Made by a program: the position numbers and the translations under genes. The notes below the pieces were generated by a model. The model made no database searches and was not told the origin of the DNA. It worked only from the letters and a program-made list of their open reading frames with translations. Positions 22,275 through 33,481 of a DNA stretch of 64,000 bases are shown here, piece after piece (position 1 is the first letter of the stretch; every line of letters begins with the position of its first letter). The DNA is taken from positions 1,116,001 to 1,180,000 of the forward strand of contig JAAKBF010000009.1 in assembly GCA_012656075.1 (NCBI GenBank). Reading direction: 5' to 3'. Source of the stretch: Phytophthora hibernalis. Taxonomy: Eukaryota; Oomycota; Peronosporomycetes; Peronosporales; Peronosporaceae.

Positions 22275-22690
22275 CAAGAATGGGTCACCTTGGCATTCAG
22301 TTCGCAAATACCATGGGCGCTCACGCTGTGGTGGCCTTCTCCCGCTCGTCCAACAAGGAGGCCGAGGTGCGTGCTCTGGGTGCGACGGAATTCGTGGTGT
22401 ACACGGACGACAAGCAGGCTGCTGCTGCCGCTGGTTTGGTCAATGTGCTGCTGATCTGCGCCAACGACAACATGCCGCACCGAATCTGGCAGTCCGCGGA
22501 TCTTGCATCATGGTGGGTATGCCAAACGACATCAAGTTCAGCGCCTTTAATGTTGTGAGCATAGATGTCAAGTTCGTTGGCAGCAACATAGGCAGCATTC
22601 AGGACCTCAAGGACATGCTGGATCGCACGCACAAAAATGTGCGTGCGGTGGTCCTGAAGCTTCTCATGAGCATACCTTATTGAAAGTGGC
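22275..22690 (+). pseudogene. 3' relic of an ADH gene
   Basis: The sequence enters the ADH frame at the cofactor-binding region (GHLGIQFANTMGAHAVV) and follows ADH2 closely (AEVRALGATEFVVYTDDKQ). It then decays with small deletions around 22465-22520 and loses frame; the end resembles the last helix region of ADH2. The first half of the gene is absent. It is a truncated tandem duplicate of ADH2. Confidence 0.8.
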
Positions 22691-22740
22691 CACAAATATA
22701 ATACATCAAACTTTTTGAAAGTTGGCCAGAAAATGCATAT

Positions 22741-22764
22741 ACCGGTAACGTTACCGGTACCGGT
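22741..22764. repeat. Perfect palindrome ACCGGTAACGTTACCGGT
   Basis: The 18 bases at 22741-22758 are fully self-complementary and run into a further ACCGGT unit, giving three ACCGGT sites in 24 bases. It lies in non-coding DNA between the ADH relic and the MULE. Possibly a protein-binding site or a transposon remnant; no function assigned. Confidence 0.5.
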
Positions 22765-22886
22765 ACTTCAACTTTGACAAAAACATTACAGTTATCTGCC
22801 AATTTGTCTGCTCTCCCCTTTATGCGCCCCGTCGCTTGTCATTTAAAGGCAGATGATGCAGGCTATGACTATAATCGTAATATATC

Positions 22887-23048
22887 CCATGATTTCTTCC
22901 ATGATCAATCATGGATGGTAAGTAAGTATTGAGGACGATCGCCATATGGAGAAGATTCGAGAAGATACGCCGAGGACGAAGAAGATACAGACGTGAGGCT
23001 GTAATTTGGTCTATGATTAAAGCATGATTAATCATGGATTTATCATGG
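22887..23048. repeat. CATGATT/AATCATGG motif cluster, 3' flank of MULE gene
   Basis: Multiple copies of CATGATT and its complement. They include the palindrome CATGATTAATCATG near 23022 and repeats near 22888 and 22905. It lies just beyond the transposase/protease gene and matches clusters in that gene's introns and at its other flank. Confidence 0.6.
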
Positions 23049-23274
23049 GTTGCAACATTGTGTTGCAATTTGTACGCATAGTCGAACAGACCGCGTGAAC
23101 ATGGAGTCTCGCGGAAGCTCACGCCAGTATAGAGACGCATAAGTTGCTGTGAGATCATGTATGGAAAGCGTCATCCCCACAACGATCACATTATCGAAGA
23201 TGAAACTCAAACCAGAATCAATTATCGGACGCATTAGCAGCAATCCTGCAGTTAGAACTGGAAAAAGTGCAAAC

Positions 23275-26200
23275 TTACTTCGCGACTTGGGTGGGAGGAG
23301 TATCCTCTTCCTCGTCAGCGTTGTTTGCAACTGGATGCTCAGGCGCAGGCATCTTCTCGTCTTCGTCGCCCACCTCGACCTCGTGCTGTTCGACCTCTTC
23401 CCTCGTGAGGAGTCGCCCAGATAGTAAATAGAAGAAAAGCTCGAAGCGTCGTCTTGGCAACGCGGTCGCACTCATGTCCAGGGGCGAGCCTCTGACGACG
23501 TGCCGAATGAACATCCAGCACACGTAGACACCACAGCTGAAGGCGTCGAACTGGATCGGATTGTTCTGGGCGACGACGTCGTAGGCTTGGAGTCTAGAAA
23601 TCTTGAGATGTTGCGCGATCGCATTAACGGCCTTGATGTACACAGCCTGGTTCAGCGGATCGTAGTAGAATATCCGCTGCGCACTCACCACCACCACACA
23701 GCACCAGTGGGCGTTGTGGAAGTTCAGGGGAGTAACACGCACTCCACTCCCTCCTCAGCCACTTGTTGGAACACCCGGTCTTGAATCTCTCTGGAAACAG
23801 GCGCAGCTTTAGAATTTCTTGTCCTAGTCTTGTTCGGCACTGCATCCTGGAACCCCGCAAATCGGCACGAAGGGAAGTCATGTGTTAGGCGCACACAGAG
23901 TGCCCTAATTGACGCATCCGAGAGCCATGTGGGTGGAATTGCTCTATAGAGCATCGAGAATGTGAAGTCTGGAAGCGGAGGAAGACCGTCGATCTGCTTG
24001 TACGGGTACGTGTCCAGCACTTGAATCGCAACTTTGTTCGCCACATCGTGATACTTAGCCGGAAGTGCAGGACGCCTTCAACTGTGAGCCCCTTGTGCAG
24101 GTCCAGACCAAACTGCACCACACCCTTCAGATTCTGGATGCGCACAAAGGTCTCGATCTGCTCCCGAGAATAGTTCCCCACATCCTTGATGACCACAGTT
24201 TCGACTTGATCTTTCTTCGCGCTTGTTCGCGTCTCTTGCGAGTCGTCAACCTCAATGGCGCTCGCTGATGTGTTAGCAACAGGGAGGACCTTCATGCAGG
24301 CGTCCAGAAGCTTGGGGGCCGCAGGTAGAACGGATCCATGGTCATCACCGGGTTCTTCAACATCCGGAGCTTGGGCTTCTTGGTTTCCGCAGCGCAGAAC
24401 TTCACTATCACTCCTGACAACCGGCGCTGCGTATCCATAAGAGAAGGAATCTCCCGGGCCAAGGCATCCGCTAGAGCGCGCAAAGTTACTTCCCCAGCTT
24501 GTTGGCGGCCTTGTTCCGCCTGCTGATACCACTTCCTATCCGATTTGTTGCCAGCTTGTGTGACTGCCTTGAATTTGCGTGGAGATCCGACCTTCTTCGC
24601 CTTGGGATTCAGCCGAATGGTTGATGCTGCATGATCCATAGGCTCTCTGACTACTCCACCCGGGATCGGCACCTTGTCCTCCATTTCGTCTTCGTCTGAA
24701 CTCAGGTCAAACTCCTCCTTCGCGTCCTCATCTAGCTGTCGATCATTTTTCGCATCTTCATGGTGCCGGCGTGAGACAGCAGAGGTGTTCTTAGCAGCGT
24801 TGTCGGCGCCAGACGAAGTCGGCATCTTCCGTTGGCGCACATCGCGCCAATTTGTCATCAACATTTCCAGCATGTCATCAAATTCATCTTCGTCCTCGAT
24901 ATCAGACATTTCCGAGCAAATCAAGTGCGTCCCTCGGGCTGCGACTCGGTACCGCTGGGCGGACGTGCGCTTTTCAGTCAGGCGAGTTTTCTTTCCATCC
25001 TTAGGATAGGCCTCGTACGTGAATTGCTTCACCCTTTGGAGTCTGCGGGAGGAATCCGTCCACCTGAACAAATCATGGACAAATCATAGACAACAATCAT
25101 GGGTCAAATCATGATTTTATCATGGATATTCTATGATTCAATCATGGAAAATCCAGGAAGATACTGCGTACCTCACGTCAATGCTCATCCAGGGGATGTA
25201 GGACCCGCAACACGCGAACGCTTGCGGAACGCCATCGCGTGGCGGCACGGGAGCTTCATTGTCAGGCTGAACTCACAGTCGCAGATCCAGTTGTCAAGTC
25301 TCAGTCGATGTGTCTTCGACGCGCCCTGTATCACCACTTGATCTTGATGCTCACCGCACAGAGTGAACGCGTATCTCTCAGCGTTCGCGACCGCCCTTGA
25401 ATACTCGACCTCGATATTCTCAGCGATGAAGGGAGAGGTAAATCTCAACAAGTTGGACATTTCCTCGTCGTAACTGGAGTTTACGAAGCGCCCGATCCTG
25501 GTGAGGCGATAAGTGTACTCCTTCTCCATGCGTCTGTCATACGCAACGATAGCCTTCACGCAACCAGCCATGCTCATGTTCCCGTCGACGTCGCCCTTCA
25601 ACTTTCCAAAGAAATTCTCGAGCCTGTTGTTCGTGTGATTCTTGAAGTGCGGAAGCATGACACGGCGGTACAGCACCCAGCGGTCTTGACTCTCATCCCA
25701 GTTTCTCTCGAAGTAAAGGAAGAAATCATGAAGACCAACTCGATCGCAAATGCCTTCGAAAGACGCATGAGCTAGCGTGTATTTCTCTTCACTGTCCGCA
25801 TACACCATGGCGTGGACGGCTGCGTCCACCTGACTAGCATCGTCCGACGATATTTTACTGTACTCAGGCTTCGCACGCTTCTCCTTGAGATACTTGATCA
25901 CGTGGAAGTGACACACTAATACGCGAGCCTTGGGGAAGTTCGACTCCAAGACCTTGATCTCGTTAAGGTCCTTGTCGACGACGATAACGCGCAGTTGATC
26001 AATCCGCGTGGGGTGCAACCTTTTGAAGTGAGCCACCGCTCGGTCCATGTGCCAGTCGTCGTTCGCCTCCAACAGCGATTGCTGGACGACAGCGCCCTCT
26101 CCAAACTCATTCATCGTCATAAACGTAAGCAACTGGTAATTGTATCTGAAAGAAGTACAAAAAATCATTGGTCAGAATACGATTAATCATGGAATAATCA

Positions 26201-27227
26201 TGGACAATACAGAAACTCACCGATTCGTCTTATGGCTGCAATCCACCTACAGTAACTCACTGAACCTTCCGTAGATGCGCCTCATGTGCGCAGTCGCCAA
26301 CGAAAGGACACCCGTCTCCCCAGCGTGAGTCTCAGCAACCGACGAAACATTTTCTGGATCAGCGGCAGCGAAAGCTGCGATCTCCCGGGCTGTGGCGTCG
26401 TTTGTCGTTGGCCATCGAAATGGAGGAAGCATGGTCGTGAACCGTGTTATCCACGTCGACTTGGATCACGTTCTGGTCGTGTTCGAGCAAGTAGTCGTAG
26501 ATCTGGGACCTCTTCGCGCCGACAGCCAGCATACCTTCGACCCTCGCGCCAACCAACGGATTCACCACGCCCCGAGAACTTGGATACGTCGCGAAGCTTG
26601 CAGTCGACACCTCGTGGTTGTGTACAAACCGACCGTTCTTCACTTGAAGCTCCATACGCTCCAGGTTCCACTGCACTCGAAACCGGAAGGGGCGGTTGGT
26701 CAGCCGGATGTGCTGTCGTGGACGGCTGCCTGTCCCCGAGATTTGCGCTACGGGTTCAAACCTTCCGGAACCAACTGGGACGCATCTCCGCCTCTCTTCG
26801 TCTTGGACAGCCGCTTGTTCTGCTCCGCGCGACTGAAGGTCTCTTGCACCACCAGCACCTGCTTCGTGGTCGCACAGTTTGTCTTCAATCATGACTGCCA
26901 GGCTTCCCAGCTCATGTGCTAGATACCCGGAGGTTCAATCGCAACCTCCACGCCACCAGTTGTGTGGGCACCCGCCCTGTCATCTTGTGCGCCGTCACCG
27001 CCAGTCCCCACGTCGTCACCAGATGTGTCTGCACCCGCCCGGTCACCTCGCGCGCCGTCACCGCTAGTCCCCATATCGTCGTCCTCCATTTCGTCCTCCT
27101 CGGAAGACGCGGGAGCGCCACGCAGGACGTCGGAGATGCCTGGACCTCGCTGCGGCCATGAACGTGCTGGAACCGCTGTCGCTGTACCTCCTCCTTTTAC
27201 CGCGCGGTCCGCCGCTTCCTCGGCCAT
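23275..27227 (-). CDS. MULE transposase fused to a Ulp1/C48-type cysteine protease domain
   Basis: Order on the minus strand: an acidic Gly/Asp/Ala repeat N-terminus from ATG 27227 (two copies of a TSGDGARGDRAGA-like unit); a FAR1-like region (SWEAWQS; FVHNHEVS); and the transposase core with acidic sites in VDCSHKTN, VIVVDKDLNE and NNRLENFFGKLK. Then come a SWIM finger (CDC...PCRH), a charged linker, and a Ulp1-like domain with His (NAHWC), Asp (YYDPLN), Gln (PIQFDAF) and Cys (SCGVYVC). Introns 26146-26220 and 25064-25171 fit GT-AG; a third near 23240-23278 is possible. Frame breaks near 26900, 26760, 26380, 26240, 25215, 24300 and 23735 (CCCC for CCCCC) may be consensus errors or decay. Ulp1 domains process SUMO-like modifiers; their role in MULEs is not settled. 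Confidence 0.68.
25064..25171 (-). repeat. Intron packed with CATGATT/AATCATGG motifs
   Basis: This 108-base intron of the MULE gene (donor GTACGC, acceptor TTCAG) contains about seven copies or near-copies of the motif in both orientations between 25071 and 25147. The flanking exon sequence does not have them at this density. Confidence 0.65.
26146..26220 (-). repeat. Second MULE intron with the same motif
   Basis: A 75-base intron (GTGAGT to TTTCAG) with the motif at about 26182-26203, including TTAATCATGGAATAATCATG, plus a near-match AATCATTGG at 26163. Confidence 0.6.
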
Positions 27228-27342
27228 CTTATCTTGTCTGGTCTGGATGGCAAAATGGAAGTGCCAACTGTTTCATCCTCGATCGGAAATATCCGAATCG
27301 GAAATAGGCGAACTGGTGGTGGTAAGGAAAACAATAAATTAC

Positions 27343-27400
27343 AATCATGGACCAAGCATGTTTTGAAATCATGTGTGTTTTCATGACTGAAATCATGGCC
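27343..27400. repeat. AATCATGG motif cluster, 5' flank of MULE gene
   Basis: Four or five copies or near-copies (AATCATGGA, AATCATGTG, AATCATGGC) within 58 bases upstream of the transposase start. This mirrors the cluster beyond the gene's 3' end. Confidence 0.6.
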
Positions 27401-27842
27401 TCCAACGGTTCCGTCATTTAAACATTTGTTGGACATATTGTGGTAAAGCAGTAACTTATTAATATATGTTACTGTATTAATTATTAATTACCAAAATGTT
27501 GGTTTACTGCACGTCTTAATAAGGATAAGAGGCTCTTATCCTGTCCGCGTCAAAATTGTCAAAAATGAGGTCCAAAAGTCCAAAACGTGCCAGCGCATCA
27601 AAAATGCTGGCTGTGCACAGTCGTGTCGGCGTCGCCGCCCGTGTCCCCAGAGGCCTGAGGCACCCCACCCCAAGCTTCCGTCCCGCACCAGCCTCTCACC
27701 CTCCCTGTTACCCTGTCCCTTCGTTGAATTACGCGCTCTCCACGTCTTTTCAACACATTTCGAGCGTCGTCTTATCCTGTCCCCTCAATGTTCCAGTTCC
27801 AGTCGCTTTTTCTCGCAGACTTCAGGTGATAGCAGACTTAGC

Positions 27843-30800
27843 ATGTCCCAAAATGACCAGGCCACGGCCAGAGACTATCGGACGGTGCTGGAATCGTCTC
27901 CAAACGACGTGGAATTGGCCCGTCAAGTGTTCAGGAGCATCCAGGACAACGGCGGCTCTGCGCTGTCCAAATTCGTGACTTCGACGACCATTTCGACGCT
28001 AACCAAGCAGGGAGCACTGGACGAGAGCTTCGAGGTGCTGGAGTATGCTCGGGAGAAAGGGGTCCATGTGGACAATAGGGTCTACGCAATGGTCTTGCAC
28101 GGTTACTCTCGAAATGACCAACACTCGTCGACACTTCGAGTGTTTGAAGCCATGCGGGCCGATAACCGCGTGCTACTCCCGAGGCAGTACATTAGTGCAG
28201 TGACGTCGGCAGTCAAGTTGCAGCAGAGGGACCGCGTGTTCGAGATTCTTAACTACATGAGGAAACAGTCAGTCGAACGCAACAGTGTGTACAACCATGT
28301 GCTGGGAGCTGCGTGCCAAACGAAGCAGCATGAACTGGTAATGGAGCTGTTTGACTACATGCACCAGAGTGGTGCGAAGGATATGGCTGTGGCTTTCCAT
28401 AATATCATTCGACTTGCGTTCAAGCTGGAAGAGCACGAGTTCGTACTCGATCTCCTGAAGCTGATGAGAACCCAGGGCGTGGATTCGACACGGGAGTGCA
28501 AAAACGTACTCTTGTATATGCATAAGGCTGGTTTGTACGACAAACTTCTAAGTGTGTTTGACAACATGCGTAACGCTGGGTATGACTGCGATGCAGAAAC
28601 GTATGGATCCGTACTGTCGGCAGCCATCCGATTGAAAAAGCGGGATGTGGTGTTTGACATTCTTGACCGCGTAAAACTGAATATTGACAAGTCGGACATT
28701 GCGACGATCTTACCCCGCGTGGTGGGAACATCCGTGAAAACGGAGCAGCGTGAACTGGCGCTGCAGATTTTCGACAACATGTGTGGAGACGGAGTTACCA
28801 CAATTGCTTATCACAGTACTGTCCGATCGGCCTTTAAAGTTGGCGATTTCGATTTCATCATACAGCTCCTCCGATTAATGAAAGAGCACAATTTGGATCC
28901 AACAGAAGAGTACAAGCTTGTGATTGTGGCGTGTCATAGGGCTCAGCAATTTGAAGAACTTGTGAGAGTATTTGATAGCATGCGCCAAGCTGAACATGCC
29001 TGTGATGTCACCACATATTCGATGGCTGCTTCTGCCGCGACTGAGCTGAAGAAACGCGAGTTGGCGTTTGAGATCCTTGATGACATGAAAGAAAATATGG
29101 GCATGTCTACGACGGCAACAAGGGGCTTCCCGGCTGTAGTGGGAACTGCACTAAAGACGAAGCAATTCGAACTCGCGCATGACTTGTTCAACTACATGCA
29201 CGAGAATGGTATTAACTCCTCGAGCAGCTATCACAACAGTGCGCGATTAGCTTTCAAGGCGGGTGACTTCGATTTCGTTTTGCGGCTTCTTCTCAATATG
29301 AAAAAGCACGGCAAGAACCCAACGAAAGAGTTCAAAAGCTTGCTGATCTCGATGCACAAGGCTGATCTTTACGAAGAAGTTCTTCGAGTATTTGATGCTA
29401 TTCGCAACGCAGAAGTGTGCGACGATGATATGTACGGCGTGATACTGGCGGCAGCAATTGAATTAGGAAAGCGCGACTTGGTGTTCAAAATCCTCGACAA
29501 TCTGAAAGAGGAATTTGGGGGTCTGTCCAAGGTTAAAGCAGAGACTTTTCGACGGTTGGTGAGAGTGGCAGTGAAGGTGAAGCAGCATGAATTATTGCTG
29601 GATCTTTTTGACTGGATGCACCATGCTGGTGTTAGCTCAATCGATTCCTATTCAACTGCGGTAAGGACCGCATTTGCGGTGAACCAGTATGATCTCGTTC
29701 TAAGAATCCTGCGGAAGATGAACAAGTGTAACCTGGACGCAAGCAGCGAGTATTTTCATGCCTTGAGATCGTTCCACAAGGCTGGATGCTTCGAACAGTT
29801 TTTGCTTACTTTTCTTGACATACGCGATTGTGGCTACAATATGGACATTTCCGAGTACAAAACCGCGCTGACAGAAGCAGTTAAATTGAACAAGCACGAC
29901 ACCGTACTGGATATCTGTTTCGGAGTAGATGACAGTGGACTGGACTCGAAGAATGTGTATTCGTACGCTTTGCACCTAGCACGCACGGCAAACCAACAAG
30001 ACCTCGAGGAGAAATTGATTCACGACGAAAGGAACCACGGGAGTGTCCTACCGGTAGCCACGACCTCCAAGAACAGAGAACGGCCTCAAACTTTTCCCCG
30101 CAAACTCGAAGGGAAACCAGCTATCTTGCAGCATTATCTCAAGAAAATGAGGAGTGAAGTCGTCGCGTATAGCTTGGCATTGCGCAAGGCTGATGAGTCA
30201 AGCGACGGGCAAGTGGTTGTGCCTCAGATCCTGGACCATCTACTGAAGATCGCTGTGCATCCAAATGCTGTATTCATTCGTGTGCTGGAGGATGCAGATA
30301 AGGCAAAGCAACATGATCTGGTCGTCGCCATCACCAAGCACATGACGAAAAACAGCGTGGGTCTGACAGTCGTCATGTTCGAAGTCGTACTGAGGAGCTG
30401 CGCGCGAGTGAGCGATCTCAAAACAGCTCTCGAAACTGTACTTGCTATGAGCCAGCATGGTCTCGGTATGACTGACAATGGCGCTTGTTTCTTGATCAAA
30501 TGCGCAGCCAAACTGGATCAATGGGATGTGGCTCTTAATTTGATGGCTGATATGCAGAGAGGAGGCTTCACTCCTTCTATCACTGCATACACCGTTGCCC
30601 TCAATGAGTGTGGGGATCGTCGTTGTCTGAACGCGGCAGTTGATATCTACAAGGTAATGCCGGACGAGCTGCGCAGACAGCTACGAGGCATGAGTTTGCG
30701 CGCCGTGATTCAAGGTCATGTGGAAAAGGGGACCTACTTGCGAGTCTCCGATTTTGAGAACGAGCAGGAGGCGAGGGATATCCTCGAGAAACTACAGGAG

Positions 30801-30965
30801 AAGAAACTACAGGAGAAGATAGCCAGTGTGGATTCCGTCAAGGATGCAGCACCCGATTCAGGTACGGAGCCCAGTGTGGATTCCGTCAAGGATGCAGCAC
30901 CCGATTCAGGTACGGGACTCCTGGGATACCTTTCGTCATTTTTCAAGCGCCTCATGTACACGTAG
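27843..30965 (+). CDS. Pentatricopeptide repeat protein, probably mitochondrial (PPR1)
   Basis: An uninterrupted frame of 1040 residues. Degenerate 35-residue PPR helix pairs repeat throughout (for example YAMVLHGYSRNDQHSSTLRV; FDYMHQSGAKDMAVAFHNII; FDWMHHAGVSSIDSYSTAVR). PPR proteins bind organellar RNA and guide its processing, stability or translation. The frame from 27843 lacks a targeting peptide. However, the 240 bases before it read, with one frame change, as an Arg/Ser/Ala-rich leader from ATG 27603 (MLAVHSRVGVAARVPRGLR...SRFFSQ), so the real start may be there. The end has a 48-base tandem duplication and a hydrophobic tail (LLGYLSSFFKRLMYT) shared with the nearby relic. Confidence 0.85.
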   Translation: MSQNDQATARDYRTVLESSPNDVELARQVFRSIQDNGGSALSKFVTSTTISTLTKQGALDESFEVLEYAREKGVHVDNRVYAMVLHGYSRNDQHSSTLRVFEAMRADNRVLLPRQYISAVTSAVKLQQRDRVFEILNYMRKQSVERNSVYNHVLGAACQTKQHELVMELFDYMHQSGAKDMAVAFHNIIRLAFKLEEHEFVLDLLKLMRTQGVDSTRECKNVLLYMHKAGLYDKLLSVFDNMRNAGYDCDAETYGSVLSAAIRLKKRDVVFDILDRVKLNIDKSDIATILPRVVGTSVKTEQRELALQIFDNMCGDGVTTIAYHSTVRSAFKVGDFDFIIQLLRLMKEHNLDPTEEYKLVIVACHRAQQFEELVRVFDSMRQAEHACDVTTYSMAASAATELKKRELAFEILDDMKENMGMSTTATRGFPAVVGTALKTKQFELAHDLFNYMHENGINSSSSYHNSARLAFKAGDFDFVLRLLLNMKKHGKNPTKEFKSLLISMHKADLYEEVLRVFDAIRNAEVCDDDMYGVILAAAIELGKRDLVFKILDNLKEEFGGLSKVKAETFRRLVRVAVKVKQHELLLDLFDWMHHAGVSSIDSYSTAVRTAFAVNQYDLVLRILRKMNKCNLDASSEYFHALRSFHKAGCFEQFLLTFLDIRDCGYNMDISEYKTALTEAVKLNKHDTVLDICFGVDDSGLDSKNVYSYALHLARTANQQDLEEKLIHDERNHGSVLPVATTSKNRERPQTFPRKLEGKPAILQHYLKKMRSEVVAYSLALRKADESSDGQVVVPQILDHLLKIAVHPNAVFIRVLEDADKAKQHDLVVAITKHMTKNSVGLTVVMFEVVLRSCARVSDLKTALETVLAMSQHGLGMTDNGACFLIKCAAKLDQWDVALNLMADMQRGGFTPSITAYTVALNECGDRRCLNAAVDIYKVMPDELRRQLRGMSLRAVIQGHVEKGTYLRVSDFENEQEARDILEKLQEKKLQEKIASVDSVKDAAPDSGTEPSVDSVKDAAPDSGTGLLGYLSSFFKRLMYT
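30823..30918 (+). repeat. 48-bp tandem duplication inside PPR1
   Basis: 30823-30870 and 30871-30918 are near-identical, each coding SVDSVKDAAPDSGT. Directly before them a 15-base unit coding KLQEK is also doubled. The copies keep the frame and lengthen an acidic linker before the hydrophobic tail. Confidence 0.85.
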
Positions 30966-32790
30966 TACCACTCGTGATGGTTCAGCTCCGTGAGCGATGG
31001 CATGTGTCTGAAACTGAGTGGTGATTTTGATCCGGAACGTTGCCTTATCGTTATGTAAGAAGTTCTTACCGGTACCCTTTTAAGAACCATAAAACACTCA
31101 TTCGCATGGCATCGGAGCAGTGCGCATACTCCTATAAAGATGAGGCGTTGGGGATTCATACCATGTAAGCGCGAAAGCAGTCTTGTCCGTTGGTCCGGAG
31201 CAGTACGCCATAATATGTTATGTTAACGAGAAGTTGTCAGACCCCCTGCCAACATCGGAAAATAATTAGTTTATGTTGTTCTAACACTTTTATGCTGTTG
31301 TCACCGTACAACCCTGCTCACCTGTTGGCGGCCCTGTTCAAGTGTTGCCCCTCAACAGATAAAAATATTCCATACTTGTCAGTTTGAAAATCTGTTGGAA
31401 CTGTCCCGGGTTTCTCCAAATTGCGAGGAAGTGAGGTAGGCCGTGTATGCCGTTCATCATATCTGCTCATATCAGCACCACAATCACCTCCAGTATGTAC
31501 AGTGGGTCCAGTATTTCACCGCCCACCCTCTGTCATGGCTTCAAATTCAAATCGACCTCATGACCTCAATATGAACTCGGTTAACGTTAGGTAAAAAAGT
31601 ATGGCTCGAATCGTGAGGTTATCTCCTTCAGTTTAAGCTAGCGCGGTAGTGGCGTTAAAGACTACATGTAGTTTTGTGCTAATCAGGATTAGACCATGAT
31701 TTGGTACAATAAAAAGTCACCGCCCAACAGAAATGGACTTTATCCTGTACATGTGTATGTGAATAACGTAAACCAATCTATCGCTTCAAGAAGGACGAGA
31801 TGTAGCCCATGCTGCTGATGTTGCCATTTCAAGTGACTCGAGAGTGGGGCTCTCCGTGGGTTCTGACTTTGTCATCTTGCCGTCGTCTTCTTCTTCTTCT
31901 TCTTGGTGTACCTTGTTGTGGGACTTATCTTCATCCCTGGCCCCGAGTTCATATCATGACGAGCATATTCCAGGATCTCTATGACGAATGGATCAGGGAA
32001 CAAACCAAGCAGCGCAGCACCCGGCTGCAACCCCAGCAGGAAACGCGAGCCGAGCGCCAGCATCGTTTGCGGGCGACCACAGGTTCGGGGTTTTGAACAG
32101 GAGTCTGCGTCTACGCTGCTCAACCTGGTACAACTTGTAGGTGGCGCCTTCCAGTCCCTCCTCTACCGCCACGCAAAGGATGTAGTAAACGCCAGGGAAC
32201 GTGGCCCACTGGTTGGCCTTCCAGTCCAATTGGCCAGACTGATCCCCGAGAGGCACGAAAAGCCGACCTCCCCTTGAGCGTGTGCCAGTCCGGCCACTTA
32301 TTCAGCCAGTTGGCAGAGCGCCTTCCGCCCTAGGACTGATGCTGTCGCCGAGAAGTTCACTTTGAAATTTCACAATGTCTGGCGAGAATGTGGCGGAACT
32401 TGACCAAGTCATGTAGACACCGCGAGGTCAAGTCGTTCGTCTTTGAATGGCCACAGACGAAGAATGGAATGCTTTTGTTGAGAGCGACTACCAAGAGTTG
32501 AAGTCGACTCACATGGAGTGGATCGATGGCCGTCGCGTGAGCACGATCACTTGGGTCTTGCTTTAAACGCGATCGTTTCGCGCGACCGTAACGTCGAGGT
32601 ACTTGAGAGCCCGAAACATCTTCGCCGTCTCTAGCCTGATGAAAGTGTCGGACCTTCGAGCGTCGGGCGCAGTAACATCTATTGCAAAAACCATCCATCT
32701 TTCACCCATCCATCTTTTCAACTCACACCGACGCTCTGGAAGTGCTCCATACATCCATCATAATAAGGGACAGATTAACGACGCCGTCGT
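30966..32790. other. Gene-poor region between PPR1 and a PPR relic
   Basis: No gene I can support. A (CTT)n microsatellite lies at about 31886-31904. On the minus strand 32256-31872 reads as two overlapping protein-like stretches (for example WATFPGVYYILCVAVEEGLE) that might be exons or a decayed gene. A short plus-strand frame from 32447 (MATDEEWNAFVESDYQELK) also looks protein-like but is only 39 codons. The rest is AT-rich without signals I recognise. Confidence 0.35.
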
Positions 32791-32794
32791 TATG

Positions 32795-33353
32795 CGAGCA
32801 GCGCTTTGGAAAATCAGCACCAGCTCGTGCTAACGATCTTTGATCACATGCATCAAGCTGGCGTTGACCCAATGGCTGCATATATTTCTGCAGTCAGAAC
32901 GGCGTTCAAGTTCAAGCAGTGACCCAAGTATTGGAGAAGATGGTGGAATGCGGTGTCGATGCGAATGGAGAATATTCGCATGCTGTCATGTCCTTTCGGA
33001 AAGTTAGGCGTTTTGACTACCTGTTGCACACTTTCCAGTCGATGCGTCATCTCGGCTATCATCAAGAAGGGATAGAACTTCGAGCGAATAATTAAAAAAA
33101 TCTACGACATGTGATTCAAGGCCATACCAAATCTGACAGCAAGGAACTACAGCTGCGCGCTCTAGACATTGCCAAGGAGCACCGAGGTGAGCTGTCTGCA
33201 AATAATTACAAAATCTTGTGCTGTGAGTTGTTGGTTGCAGACCCGGACAAGACGGACTCAGCAGCCACGTCCAAGCTAGCAGCGACCATGGCGGCTGCAA
33301 ACACTCCAAGCAAGGGAATCATGGGATTCTTTTCGTCATTCTTCACGAAGTAG
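32795..33353 (+). pseudogene. PPR relic related to PPR1
   Basis: With frame changes near 32920 and 33095, the sequence reads as PPR units similar to the C-terminal part of PPR1 (NQHQLVLTIFDHMHQAGVDP; VLEKMVECGVDANGEYSHAV; IQGHTKSD versus IQGHVEKG). It ends with the same kind of hydrophobic tail (GIMGFFSSFFTK). The N-terminal three quarters are missing. It is a truncated duplicate. Confidence 0.75.
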
Positions 33354-33481
33354 GCTCCACAAAACACGACCAAGCAAGAGCGTTGTCTTTCGAGCTTGTC
33401 GAATGAAGGAAGGCCAAATGTATTGTTTGTCAATGTGAAATTATAAAAGCGACAAGAAGCTATACCTCGCTGCACCATCGC

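Larger units (their letters stand above)
22860..27430 (-). mobile_element. MULE-type transposon carrying a Ulp1-like protease domain
   Basis: The limits are approximate. The element contains one minus-strand gene (27227 to 23275) with MULE transposase, SWIM zinc finger and Ulp1-type protease parts. Clusters of AATCATGG/CATGATT motifs lie at both flanks (22887-23048 and 27343-27400) and inside both introns. I could not define long terminal inverted repeats or the 9-bp target duplication typical of MULEs. GTCATTTAAA occurs near both ends (about 22834 and 27412), but in the same orientation, so it is not a TIR. Confidence 0.6.
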
